From contig OZ038381.1 in NCBI GenBank assembly GCA_964036045.1, positions 109,125,367-109,189,366 on the forward strand: a stretch of DNA of 64,000 nucleotides, given 5' to 3'. Within the stretch, counting starts at the first letter, position 1, and every line of letters starts with the position of its first letter. Made by a program: the position numbers and the translations under genes. Positions 8,878-19,655 of this stretch are shown in pieces. The notes beneath the pieces were generated by a model. The model worked only from the letters and a program-made list of their open reading frames with translations, had not been told where the DNA came from and ran no database searches. This DNA comes from Eutreptiella sp. 'Long Island Sound 2002'. Lineage: Eukaryota; Euglenozoa; Euglenophyceae; Eutreptiales; Eutreptiaceae.

Positions 8878-11633
8878 ATGGTGCTGCGCGAACGAGGCCT
8901 TGAGAGGAATGCCTTGCGCAAGCCCAAGCTGCCCAAGAAGGGCGCACATCAGCAGCTGTGGAGGCCCAGATTACCATTATGATCCCAGTCGAAATTGGCC
9001 ATCGAGCAGCTGGAATTCGCCGGCCTACGACGATGGCAACGCTCCGGTGGAGCTTACGACCTGGCAGGTACCAATCTTCCTTACGGAGGTCCAACATTTG
9101 AGACCATTGACGCCGATGTGAACGACATTGAGATGGGTGGTCCAGGTGAGGTACCTAGCTATAATCGACCAGCCTCTTGGGCACACTGGGGCGACCATTT
9201 GTCCCCAGAAGTGACCCGTAACCTTGAGGCCCTTGAGGCCCTTTGTCTATTAGCCACGTCTAAGCTGATCGGACAAGAAAGAATCGCCTCTGATTTTTTA
9301 ATGGAATATTTTTTCCTCCTTCAGGACGAAATTAATACCAGGATGTGGTGGCGTTCTCAAGAAGATGACTCTTTTGCCATTTTTTTGCAGATCTGGAAGG
9401 CAAGCCCCTTCCCGAAGGAGAAGGGCACGGCACTTGTTCCCGGGCCCTCCGCCCCTCATCCCCCTGTTTCCATCCGCGACGATCTAGCCGCCGCGGTTGA
9501 GGAGGGAATTTTAGAGGCGGCCAGGCAGGCAAGCCTGGAAATCAGGGCTGAAGGAGCTCCCCAAGTGGACTCCTGGCTGCGGACCACCGAGATCAGCGGT
9601 CCAACAGCCTGCTCAGGCCCTTCAGGACACGGTATGTACTGTCCTGCCGACTGCTCCTGCAGATTCCAGCGAGATGCTGAGCTCCAAACGCTCAAAGATC
9701 AAATGCACCTCATCATTGAAACGCTGGGAATAAAAAATCTTTTCAAGACGCACATGCGGTCTGAGGGCGCCTCATCGGTGGAACAAGCAACAGAGCCGTC
9801 GGAGGAGGCGACGGAAATTTTTTCAATTGCTCATTCGGTGATCTCCAGGACCACCGACGCAAGGATCAGCAGGACCAAGCTAAAGGAAAGGGCTAAAATC
9901 TCTCGTTCTGAGAGTAGGACGGCGAAGGCTAGGACTGAGGCTCAGAATGCCAAGCGAACTGCCTCCCGTACTGCCCCTCCTGTTGCTGATTCCAATGCCT
10001 TAGCCCAGCTGTTGCTCGCCCAGACCCTCGCCGGAGCTGGTGTGGCGAATGATGCCGCCAAGGTGTCTGCCATTACGGCCGGTGTTGGGCTGGATTCGCT
10101 TCTTAATCCTAGTTCCTTGCGACTCCGTCAGGTTGCCAAGCAACCGAAGTATAATGGGAACCCCCGACGTTGGCCTCAGTTCCAACGGGAATTTAAACTG
10201 TGGGTTAAGACTCAAAAACTCCAAGATGATCAGTTCCTGATGGCCCTCTTGGATTGCCTTGAGGGAGCGCCGGCCAACACTTGGCTCAGGACTTGGAGTG
10301 ATCGTGAGGATACAAGTTCCCCCCTTACCTTTGATGAGGTGTGGGAACAGTTGGAGGTACGTGGATCCCGGCTGCCAGAGGACCATTGCCACCAAATGTT
10401 GAAGAATTTTCCCTCATTCTCGCGATTAATCTTGCACGAAGTGCAAGACAAAAGACAGCGCTTCTGGAATTTAGTGGAAGAAGCTGAACATTCAGGCGAA
10501 AAACTTTCTAGTGCCGAGCTGAAAAATCTGATTTTTGACAAGATCCCCTCAGAAACTGCCCCCACCCTTCGGAACAAACAGTCCGAAGAAAAGGTCAAGA
10601 CCTGGTGGGCGGAGGTGGAAGGCTTCGATGCCTCTGCCAACAGGTTCTCCGTCAGGGAGGCACTTCAAAAGTGCTCCCCCACGTCCTTCTCCAAGGTGAA
10701 ATTCACTGAGGAGACGTGGAAAATCAAGTTTAATGAACACGAGGATCGGGACTTGTTTGTCCAAGTCCTCAACAGGGGAGTAAGCTTCCATGGCCATCGC
10801 CTGAAGGCCAAAAACTGGGTGTTTTCGTACACCCCGAAGGAACTCTGGGAAGAGGTTGAGCGGCTCGCCGACGCCGCCAATCAGAATTTCCATGAGGGTC
10901 TTGGGGGAAACAAGAATACCCAGCAAAACACCCAAAATGGGGCCCAAAAGGGCAACAAAAAGGTGAATGACACCCGGAATGTTCAGCAGCACTGTAGCAT
11001 CTGCCTTCTTTCAGGTTCTACGAACCGAGCTAAGACGCATTCTACTGATAATCACCGATGGTCTCCTTACGATCACAAGGTGATTGGTGAAAATATCAGT
11101 AATCCGCAGAATTCAGACAGGAATGACAGACAGCTGCATGGTGGGAAGGCTGGAAAAGGGAATCCGACCCCCTCCGGTGGAAACAAAAATCCTGGAGGCC
11201 TGGCGGGTCCCAAGGCACAGGAAATCGGACTCCATTCGGCTCCGGTGGGCAGCCGAACGGCCAGAAAAATCCCAATAGCAACGCCGGAGGCGGAAATCGA
11301 AATCCAGGCCAAACCCCTCAATCCGGTACAAACAAGGGAAATGCTCCAGGATCCCAGGGTAAAGGTAAGGGAAATCCTTCTGGGACCCCTTTCTCTGGTA
11401 AGGGCAGAGGGCGTGGCGACGGTGGAGGTCCATCATCCGGCGGCCGTGGCCGTGGACGTGGAAAGGGCAACCATCGTGTGGATCAGGTCTCAGGTGCAGA
11501 TCAGGTGTCCGATGCGGATCGAGATTACGTTGAAAATGCCTTGAATCCAGCAGATGATCCGCTCCAAGATGAGTGGGTCGACGAATCAGGGTGTGTCCAC
11601 AATGTTAACGCAGCCACTGGAGGTCAGAACGCC
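8878..11633 (+). pseudogene. gag: Gag of element A (interrupted)
   Basis: Gag forms the virus-like particle that packages the element RNA. The start chosen is the ATG at 8878. The frame meets TGA at 8980-8982, then is open to 11544. The middle (about 10100-10650) has the helical retrotransposon Gag pattern with conserved Trp (P-R-R-W-P-Q-F-Q-R-E-F-K-L-W-V). Near 10995-11055 a C-x2-C ... H pattern may be a diverged nucleic-acid-binding knuckle. Around 11200 the natural reading moves from frame 1 to frame 0: Gly/Asn/Arg-rich sequence ending in R-G-R-G-R-G-K-G is only meaningful there and leads to the TAG at 11634. A deletion-type mutation there would explain it. A programmed frameshift is less likely because the shift lies inside the Gag tail. 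Confidence 0.75.
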
Positions 11634-11636
11634 TAG
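11634..11636 (+). other. In-frame TAG at the gag-pol junction of element A
   Basis: The TAG separates the Gly/Arg-rich Gag tail from the protease, both in frame 0, about 79 codons before the protease active-site Asp. The context is GCC TAG GGG AGC, closely matching GTC TAG AGG AGC in B1 and B2. This is a likely readthrough codon rather than decay. Confidence 0.5.
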
Positions 11637-13016
11637 GGGAGCCACGAAAATCGCCCCCCCCCAGGCGATTTCAGGCATGATCCCCAGATTCCTTCTCGAC
11701 CACTACTTGATGTAGGGTCGCTTGTCTCCTCTCCCCTGGATCCGGCAGCGGATCCTTCTGTTGTAGTGGACGAGGTTGGTGTACAGTCCAAGCACAGGGC
11801 CCGTCAGTTTGTCACAAAGATGTGGGTCTCTGATCGCAAGGGCAATTTCCACCTCGCCACTTGTTTGTGTGACAATGGATCGGAGGTAAATCTCCAATCC
11901 AATTCTTTTTTTCCTGACGACTGCGTGTTTGATTCGCCTCTTCCTGTTACCCTCGAGGGAGTTTCTGGACATTCTCTCGCAGGTGGGCAACGCGGTTGTT
12001 ATATATCCACCCATTTGGTCGCTCAAGACCTTTGGGAAGAAGGCAATGTGGAGGAAGTTATCCTTAAGGATGACTACTTCTATCCTGCCGACATAAAGTA
12101 TGACCTTTACTTGGGCCATCCTTGGCTTCGCAAGAACAGGGTGGCGCCCGTAGGTCATCGGCGTTGTTTTTTGCTGGAGTCAGGTCCCTTGGAGCGTCCT
12201 GAATTTCGTTTTTTGCACGCAGGGTTTAAAAGTGCAGAAGAATTTTTGAAGCAAAAGGTTACACCAAAATTTGGCGAAGATGTCACCATTGCAGAGGTGA
12301 ATGGGAGTGCCGATTACTCCCGAGAGTTAGAATGTCTTCGTAGGGACTCCCAGCCACGACGCCCTTGGCGCTGGCACTCTTCATCCTACAGAGTTGTCGA
12401 CAAATGGCGCGATACAATTTGTGAATATTTTTATGAACACCATTCCTTTTGGCCACAGTATGATGCCTTTGCTAACCGCGAGAACAAGCGCTTTGACAAG
12501 CACTTTCGCGACGCTTGGACCCATAAATGGGACAAGAAGTTATGGATTAATCCTCCGTTTCACTTAATCCAGCAGGTCATCCACAAAATCAAGCAAGATA
12601 AAACCCAGGCGATTTTAGTTGTGCCCTTGTGGGACGACAAGCCTTGGTTTCAGGAATTGCAAGACATTTGTGTAGATTACATCGGACTTCCCAGGAAGAT
12701 TAAGCTGTATGCCAGGGACGACACAGGTCCCCTGCCACAGCGGCCCTGGAGTTCGCTTGCATTCCTGGTGGATGGAAAGCTTTCTGACTCTGATTCTGCT
12801 GATTCTAGTACTGATTCCTGTGTTGGGTCTGAATCTGAGGTTGAGCGTGGTACTGATGATGAATCTATTTTTTCTGATTTTTGTCCGTCAGATGCCCAAG
12901 GTGATCCAACGTCAAATGGATCCGCCTCGTCTCCCTCTTCCCCAATACGATCGACATCGAAAAGAATCTTCAGTGCACAGGCGAAGAAAAATTTTAAATC
13001 GCGCCGCAAATTCTGA
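11637..13016 (+). pseudogene. pol: Protease and Dam-like domain of element A pol
   Basis: First part of pol, in the same frame as the Gag tail. A retropepsin-like protease is centred on C-D-N-G-S at 11871, where N replaces the usual T/S after the catalytic Asp. It ends with L-Y-L-G-H-P-W-L near 12120. From 12462 to 12647 comes a domain with Y-D-A-F-A-N-R-E-N, then L-W-I-N-P-P-F, then V-V-P-L-W-D-D-K-P-W-F. That order of motifs is typical of Dam-type phage and DIRS-retroelement adenine methyltransferases. An acidic Ser-rich linker follows. The segment ends in TGA at 13014-13016 and the frame continues directly into reverse transcriptase, so the stop is probably a mutation. Confidence 0.8.
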
Positions 13017-15275
13017 GTTTTTTATGAAAAACCCCGTGTGGAAGCTTTCATAGATCCTTTCGAGGAGCTGGATCACGAAGAGAATCTCTGGAATGTCGAC
13101 ACTCGACCCACCTATCTTCAAGAGGCAGTTGATACGGACCTTTTTAGGGACATCCGTAAGAAGATTCTTCCTGCCAAGGCCGAAGAAGTCGCCAAAGTTT
13201 TTTCGACAGTAATTCCTGGCGATCAGGTGGACACTGAATTGTGTTCCAAGAAAAGAGACAAGATTTTTGAGGAACGGAAGGACACAACCCTTTCGGGGAA
13301 GTTGATCAAAGACCCCCCTGTCCGTGGGCAGTTCGGTGAAGCCTTCATCGAGCTTCGTGAAGGCTACAAGGCGAAGAAACAGCGTCCTTATGAGAACCAT
13401 GGACACAAAAATGAGATACTCAGAAAAAAAATCGAGAGAAATCTCAGGGAATTTGGTTGGCTTGAGGGTTGTATGACCAGCAAATGGTGCTGTGCACCCT
13501 TCACAGTCCCGAAGCCGCCGCCTGCAGACCAGAACACTATTGATGGTTGGCGAATGGTTGTTGATTTTCGCAATCTCAACGCCGAAACCAAGGCGGATTC
13601 ACACCCCCTGCCCCTCATTGAGGAGGAAATCGCCAAGAGGGCAAGAGGTCGTTTGTTTTCTGTGCTGGATCTCCGTCACGGCTTTCACCAAATGCCGTTG
13701 AGGAAGGACAGCCGACCTCTCACCTGTATGTGCACGCCATGTGGCCCAGTCCAGTGGACGGTCATGCCCATGGGCCTGAAGAACGCCCCTTCGTTTTTTC
13801 AAAGAATGATGGAGGATATGCTTTTTACAGCTCATCCTGAGCTTCGTGCCTTCGTGAGTGTGTACATAGATGACATAATCATGGCGACAGAGGGGGAGGG
13901 ACTGACCGAAGCTGAGCTGGTGGCCCTACATGAAAAGCAGCTGAACCAGGTTTTGGACATTCTTGATGCCAATCAGCTGATTTGTGGGCCAAAGAAGGGA
14001 AAATTATTTTTAAAATCAGTCGAATTTTGTGGTTCTCTCCTTGAGAATGGCACCCGACGACCCAGTCCAGGGAAGCTCGTCGCTATTCAGAAGTGGAAGC
14101 GCCCTGAGACGATCACGGAATTGAGAGGATTCCTGGGTTGTTGCAATTTTTACCACACTTTTGTGCCGAATTATGCCAAATATGCTGCCCCCCTCACTGA
14201 ACTATTGAAAGTAGGGAGAGATGCGGGCAAGGCAGGTTCGAAGGTTCGTGTCAAGTGGACTGACGAGTGCGAGGAGGCCTTCCATCACTTGAAGGCGGCC
14301 CTCTGCGAAGTCGCCACGTTATATGTGCCGCAATTCGACCGACACTTCTACATAAGAACCGACGCTTCTAGGTACGCGATCGGAGCTGTCCTTGAACAGG
14401 TTGATGAAGCCACAGGTGATCATTACCCTCTTGCATTTTGGTCTCGGAAGCTAGCCCCACGCCAAATGCAATGGTCGCCGCGTGAGCAAGAAACCTACGC
14501 CATAATCTGTGCTTTGAAAAAGTACCAATCGTGGGTTGGCACCAATCGAGTCGAGGTCCTAACGGATCATCGATCTCTGGAGTATTGGGCCACTGAACAC
14601 ATTGATACTGTCGCGAGCCCAGCTGGTTGACGGGCCAGATGGCACGAATTTCTCAGTCTGTTTGACCTCCATGTGTCGTATTTGCCTGGAAAACACAACA
14701 CGGTAGCGGATGCTCTGAGCCGATGGGCTTACCCCGCTTCAGAGGGGCTGCAAAGTACCAACATCCATGGTACGGAGCAGGACCGCCACGTCGTAATCGA
14801 GTGGGATCAGGAAGAAAAAAAGCTCATTCGACGTGAATGCATGCAATGCGCTGTTAAACAGCATGCATTACCGTGGCATGACATCACGGCCTTTTCAGAT
14901 CCGGCGCATGCTCATGAAATTATAACCAAATCACTGAAAGTCGTGGAAAAAGTCACCGATCCCTCCTCAGGGAGTGTGAAACGGTTTGAGTATACCCGAC
15001 CAGTAAGTGGATTTCGGTTGATTCAGGGCATTAAGCGTCGAGATCCGGCCAAAACTCCACCCCTGCCGAAAGATTCCCTTATCATCCGTGACTGGACGAA
15101 TGATTATCTGCATGATTCCATGTTTAAAGAGGTCTTTGGAAATCTCAAATCCAAAGATGCTCACAAAGATGGAATTTTTTCTGAATATTCGTTGGATGGG
15201 GGGAAGCTGTGGATGGAGGGTAAATTGTGCGTACCAGACGCCCTGGCCCCCCGAGTGTTAAACTGGTGGCACTAA
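13017..15275 (+). pseudogene. pol: Reverse transcriptase, RNase H and integrase zinc region of element A
   Basis: Reverse transcriptase spans about 13450-13990 with L-D-L-R-H-G-F-H-Q-M, the P-M-G-L-K-N-A-P box and the catalytic Y-I-D-D near 13864. RNase H (about 14350-14720) has R-T-D-A-S, W-S-P-R-E-Q-E-T-Y and T-D-H-R-S. TGA at 14628-14630 falls where B1 has an Arg codon (in its A-A-R-R-A-R-W-H-E stretch), so an Arg codon was probably lost. After it the frame continues through the A-D-A-L-S-R-W end of RNase H and into the integrase N-terminus. TAA at 15273-15275 interrupts the zinc-binding segment. These enzymes copy element RNA into DNA in the particle. Confidence 0.85.
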
Positions 15276-16835
15276 TGGGAGTCCCCCCACGCACATGGCC
15301 GTAGATTATGGTCGATGATTAAACATAGGTTGTTCGGCTCAAGGCTATATACTCATTGCATGAAAGTAGCCGCCGGATGTGCTCAATGTGCTGTCGCGAC
15401 GCCACCCAGCGCGAAAAAGCACGGCCATCTGAGGCCACATCCTATTCCGGAACGCCTCTTTAACAGAGTCACCAGTGATTTTTTCTATCTTGGTGAACTC
15501 GACGACGAAGAGTGCCATTGGACCAACAAAAAGGTCAATGGAGTGCTCCTTATTCAGTGCCGTCATTCCGGCTACATTCAGGTGTTGCCTTGTAACATCG
15601 AGTCGATGACTGGCAAGGCTGCCGCCAAATGGTGCGCGCAGACCTGGATGGGAGGTTGGGACGTCCCATCCGAGGTGGCTACGGACTCAGGCAAAGAGTA
15701 CACCTCCGAATGGTGAAGGGAATTATGTGCTCGCCTTGGAATCCACCACCTGCGATGTGAAATCCACTCGCATCGAGCGCTGCCTGGCGAAAGAGCCGGC
15801 CGCTCTATTATAAATATGCTTCGTAAGGAGCTCGCGAGTGAAAAGGATTTCCATTGGCTTGAAGTTCTCTTCGCATTGCTTCGCCGTTACCACAACACGC
15901 CTTTGTACCATGGCCTTTCTCCAAATGAAATTGTCTTTGGACGAAAGAAGTGTTGGTGGAACATGCCGTTGAATAATCCTCGCCCTTGTAAAGATGCTTC
16001 GTTGTTTTTGGACGACATCCAACGAGCAGATAAAACTGTCTCGAAATTAATCGATAAGCATCAAGCTGACTGGCTTTGGGTCCAGAATCAAGGCCGAAAA
16101 AACCCCCACAATTTTGAAGTCGATGATCGAGTTTGGCTTCGAAAATCCGAAACCACCCTGGACGGAGATGATAAGCTTCTTCCCTTGTGGGAGGGGCCAT
16201 TCGCTGTTACAGCGCGTCTAGGTGAGAACAGGTGGAGGATCCGTGTGGATGTCAGCAGGGAAATTGAAGTTTCGGGCGATCGCCTCAAGAAAGAGATCCC
16301 CTCCCCCAAGGATCAGGTTAAACCCCTTTTTTGGACTTCGAAATTTTTGTCCGATCGGGTCATCGAAGGGGGGAAGTACGAACTCAAGAGGATTTTAGAA
16401 GCAAGACGTGACGGAAAGGGCGAATGGGAATTTCTATGTGAGTGGAGGGGCTTTGATTCCAGTCACAACAACTGGGAACCAGCCCATTCTTTTGTCCATG
16501 GGTACACCAAGGGGTTCATCGACTTCCTCAAGAAGCACCCCGAAATTGGCGTACTCCTGACAGACTGTTTGTCGAAACCAGACAGACAGGTGGAGAGCGA
16601 CGGAAAAAGACCTGTGGTGAATCGAGATCCAGCCTTTTACGGCCCTCAACAGCCACATTCCAGGGCTGATCCGTCGATCCCCCCTCCTGCGGTCAGGCCA
16701 GCCCAGGAGCCAAATGAGGACCAAGCTTCGAGTTCGGCCGCTGATTTGCAGGCCCGAGCCGTACGAGGGCCCCACCAGACAGGTTGGTGGTCACATGTAT
16801 TCGTGCTTGGCCGAATTGAGGGAGATCCGTCGTGA
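15276..16835 (+). pseudogene. pol: Integrase and chromodomain of element A
   Basis: The integrase HHCC finger is completed by C-A-Q-C near 15382. The catalytic residues are D in T-S-D-F-F-Y, D in A-T-D-S-G-K-E-Y and E in P-G-E-R-A-G-R. TGA at 15714-15716 sits between the second and third. A GPY/F-type module appears as W-E-G-P-F near 16190. The chromodomain lies at about 16375-16515 (Y-E-L-K-R-I-L ... C-E-W-R-G-F ... N-N-W-E-P-A-H). This domain is known in chromoviruses to steer integration to chromatin marks. The reading frame ends with TGA at 16833-16835. Confidence 0.85.
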
Positions 16836-18670
16836 CTTGAGTCGCCGACGCCATAATCTGGGTAACAGTCGTCTAGTCCAGGGCGTCATGGCACTCGTCG
16901 CTAGGGCTCAAGGGTGTAGGTTCGAAACCCTTGCATGTCCAACTCCTACAAAAGCTCCAGCCTCGCCCCGCTGACCACTTATTCCAATGTGAGTGTTCTG
17001 ACGACTTGAAAAAACCACATCATGTCGTATAAACCACATTCTGCTCAATCCACTGTTCATTCTTCCTGATTTCGAAATGATGTGGAGAACTGCGAATGTT
17101 TGATAATTTGACGTCAATCAACTTTTCTTTGGTCTCCGTTCGGCAGACAAGGCGTAGATACGCTGCCGAAAGCCACGGAGTGTGCTGCCATGTTCAGAAA
17201 AAACCAAACTCAGGCTTAATTCAGGCAGATTCGGGGTAATCTTGTCTCTGTTGGTCTGTGCATCTTTGGCATTTGGCTACTCGTGCAGATGGAAGCAAAT
17301 GTACATAGTAAAAACGCTGGCCAGCGACATTCACCCCTACAGGCACCCCCTGTAGTACTGGCTGCACCAGATGCGACGCCAGGAACTCAGATCTTACCTT
17401 CATGCCGTGATGCGGAAGCCAAAGTCCAGATTCAGATCCAGGATCCTCAAATTTGCCTTGAATTTCTCAGGTTTGTCCTTCATTCTGCCATTGTTGCACG
17501 AAACCCCGACGTCAATTGTTCAGACAACCTTCAGACAGAGGCTCTAGGGACTTCTAAAAGCAACCTCTGAAGTCCGTAAGCTTCAGTGTATTTTTGGCAC
17601 ACGCCAATGTGAGCTCAATCCGACCTGAAACTGTCGAAAATGGTGAATCCAAGTGTCTTGTGGGACTCAATCGAAAGATGGGCCTTGTCCAAGTCGATTG
17701 ACACCGTCGCCACTGTAAATAAAGAACTATTCGGTGTCTCTCAGTTATATACTGTCAGTAAAGCGCCTTCAGCGAACCTTCGGCGCGTTACATGCCAAGG
17801 ATCCAGGGCTATCATGTCCCATCATGATGCATCATCACATGATCCACATTTTCAATGAATCTGTTGGATGCTCGCGAACCAACGTGCCGGAAAGCATAAC
17901 TCAGCTGAATAAACGACAATATATATTAACTCTAGTCTAAACGAAAGTGTTAGTAGTTTCAGTTCTAGACATTCCGCTTCATTTCACCTTCATCTTAGGG
18001 AATTTGTCTCATTTTAGGACATTTTAGGTTGATTTCCTTGTCATCTCCACTCATTCCTCGAAGATCTGTGTACAGATAAGTGAACAGAAAAACATCCCTA
18101 CCATCTGTGGTTCACTTAGGGCCTGCAGACTACATTTGTATTTGTTTGCCCTCACTGTGATTGTTTCATCTCCTTCATCTCTGCTCAATTTGATTTTCAA
18201 TCTTGCTGAATCTTGTGATCATCCACCAGATGCGCCAAATCTGAAGCACATGCTGCACTTTTCAGAACGAGAAAAGCGGGACTAACACGATGTAGAGTAC
18301 GTGGAGGACACCGTAGCGTGCCCGGGACAGCTAAACTGTGCCAGAGCGCTGAGATGTCACTCCATTTCTTGATTCCCCCACTCAATCCACCAATAATCTA
18401 CCTCATTCTCAACCAGGGCATGATTTGGTATCGATTCTCGATACGTTTACATGCTTTTTAGCCCTTAACCTAATGGTTTACTGTACGGAGGACTGTTCGT
18501 CACTCCTCATTCTGTCTCATTTCAGGTTCATCCATCCTGATTCAGTGCCAATTCAGCCCAAATCAGGTCAGATCAAGCAGATTTCGCCCCATCGAGGCTA
18601 CATTTCTATTTTTTTCTGGGACTTACCCGCACTACGTTCTTCGTTGACGTAGCGACACACCCCAGTGTGT
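16836..18670 (+). other. Long 3' non-coding region of element A
   Basis: 1.8 kb between pol and the polypurine tract without a credible ORF. It is AT-richer than the coding part and repeats pieces such as CATTTTAGG and TCATTTCA. It includes a tRNA-like segment (16862-16950) and, near 18650, a short GACACACCCCAGTGTGT hairpin. Extra 3' regions of this size are known in some Ty3 lineages, but nothing here can be named. Confidence 0.5.
16862..16950 (+). ncRNA. tRNA-like segment with B-box, doubtful
   Basis: GGTTCGAAACC at about 16919 matches the pol III B-box, within a 7-bp stem CAAGGGT/ACCCTTG that has an 11-nt loop where a real T-arm would have 7. An A-box-like TCGTCTAGTCCAGG lies about 45 bp upstream. 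I could not fold a cloverleaf, so this may be a decayed tRNA or a SINE head. Confidence 0.2.
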
Positions 18671-18684
18671 TTTTGGAGGGGGAG
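18671..18684 (+). promoter_or_regulatory. Polypurine tract of element A
   Basis: TTTTGGAGGGGGAG immediately precedes the TG of the 3' LTR, the expected primer for plus-strand DNA synthesis. Confidence 0.85.
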
Positions 18685-19217
18685 TGTAAGTGCGGCTAAC
18701 CCCCATCTGCTCAGATTTTCACAGATCTGCCCCAGATTGGCTACATTTTGGTCATTTTCTCTGCTTCGGCGGAATCGCCGCCTCGCAGCTCAGTCTCAGG
18801 ATCAGACCTATATATTTCTGATATGCCGGATCTGATTCCGCGGTCCATTCATCGTAAATCCGTCGCGTTCCGATCATTTACCTGGAATCGCCAATTGCCG
18901 CTGATGCGCGCCCGAAGCCAAATCAGCCAAATATTTTTTCACAATCGGATTTATATAAATCTTTTCAGACAGATATGGACACTCAGATGTGCTTAGGATA
19001 ATCCGCATCAATTTTCTTCATAGACTTGGATTTTCTGCCGGATAACAATCAGCATGGATCTTGCTTCCGTTGTTGCTGCTCTCGCCTCCGTTGATGTCCG
19101 TGTATCCGGTTCTACCCCCAACAGCAGCGTTCAGGTCGACTCCTCGCGTGCCTGCCCCACTGGTCTTGCCGGCCCCGAGCCCTCCGGCACCTTCCACGAC
19201 CCAGGGCAGCACTTTCA
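18685..19217 (+). mobile_element. 3' LTR of element A
   Basis: 533 bp, aligned end to end with 8234-8766 without gaps. Differences seen are mostly transitions, including a CpG/CpA pair in the CCACGATCC region (CCGCGGTCC here). Confidence 0.95.
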
Positions 19218-19222
19218 GCGCG
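19218..19222. repeat. Target-site duplication of element A, right
   Basis: GCGCG follows the terminal CA of the 3' LTR and matches 8229-8233. The surrounding minisatellite is rich in GCGCG, so a chance match is somewhat more likely than usual. The exact abutment on both sides still supports it. Confidence 0.85.
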
Positions 19223-19655
19223 CTGGGTGTGTCATTGTGTATTCCGCGCGCGCTGGGTGTGTCACTGTGTGTCTGGCGCGCGCTGGGTGTGTGATAGTGT
19301 GTTCGCCGCGCGCTGGGTGTGTGATTGTGTGTTTGCAGCGCGCTGGGTGTGTCGCTGTGTGTCTGGCGAGTGCTGGGTGTGTGTCTTTTGTGTGTTGGCG
19401 CGCTGGGTGTGTGTCATTGGTGTGTTAGAGCGCTGTGTGTGTGTGTTAGTGCACTGTGTGTGTGTCCTTTCTGTGTCAGCGCGCAATATGTGTGTCATTT
19501 GTGAATGTGTTTGTCATTTGTGAATGTGTTTGTCGTTTGTGTCTGCCATTTTGCCATCTGTGTGTCATTTGTGTGTCTGCCATTTTGCCATCTGTGTGTC
19601 ATTTGTGTGTCTGCCTTTTGCCATCTGTGTGTCATTTGTGTGTTGTGTGATGTGT
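19218..19655. repeat. GCGCGCTGGGTGTGT minisatellite and CCATTTTGCCATCTGTG repeats
   Basis: About seven units of a roughly 30-bp repeat built on GCGCGCTGGGTGTGTCAT run from 19218 to about 19430. They continue the array interrupted at 8140-8233. From about 19500 the pattern changes to CATTTGTGAATGTGTTTGT and then roughly 37-bp units with CTGCCATTTTGCCATCTG (about 19547-19650). ORFs here are Cys/Val-rich repeat translations and were not accepted. Confidence 0.8.

Larger units (their letters stand above)
7758..9220 (+). repeat. 1463-bp direct repeat, copy 2
   Basis: Near-identical partner of 699-2161. It contributes the 5' flank (7758-8233), 5' LTR and first part of gag of the complete element A. 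The left breakpoint falls inside GAGCTGATCATT and the right one after GTGACCCGTA. Neither end has TG/CA, so the pair is a duplication and not the LTRs of a larger element. Confidence 0.9.
8234..19217 (+). mobile_element. Element A: complete Ty3/gypsy chromovirus
   Basis: The element is 10,984 bp: 5' LTR 8234-8766, initiator-Met primer binding site, gag, protease, Dam-like domain, reverse transcriptase, RNase H, integrase, chromodomain, an unusually long 1.85-kb 3' region, polypurine tract and 3' LTR 18685-19217. A 5-bp target duplication GCGCG (8229-8233 and 19218-19222) lies within a GCGCGCTGGGTGTGT minisatellite, which resumes after the 3' LTR. The LTRs differ at about eight of 533 positions by eye (near 98.5% identity), so insertion is fairly recent. 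Six in-frame stops and one frameshift interrupt gag-pol, so this copy is probably non-autonomous. Confidence 0.95.

Noticed and set aside
8603-9121. 172-codon ORF from the element A LTR as the true Gag start
   Set aside because: It crosses the primer site but is in a different frame from the recognisable Gag and ends at 9121. It may be meaningful, but I could not connect it without assuming a frameshift.
11634-16835. Reassigned genetic code to explain TAA/TAG/TGA in frames
   Set aside because: Element B1 encodes 2700 residues with no internal stop besides the junction TAG, so the standard code fits. RNA editing of stops to CGA/CAA/CAG is possible in principle but has no direct support here.
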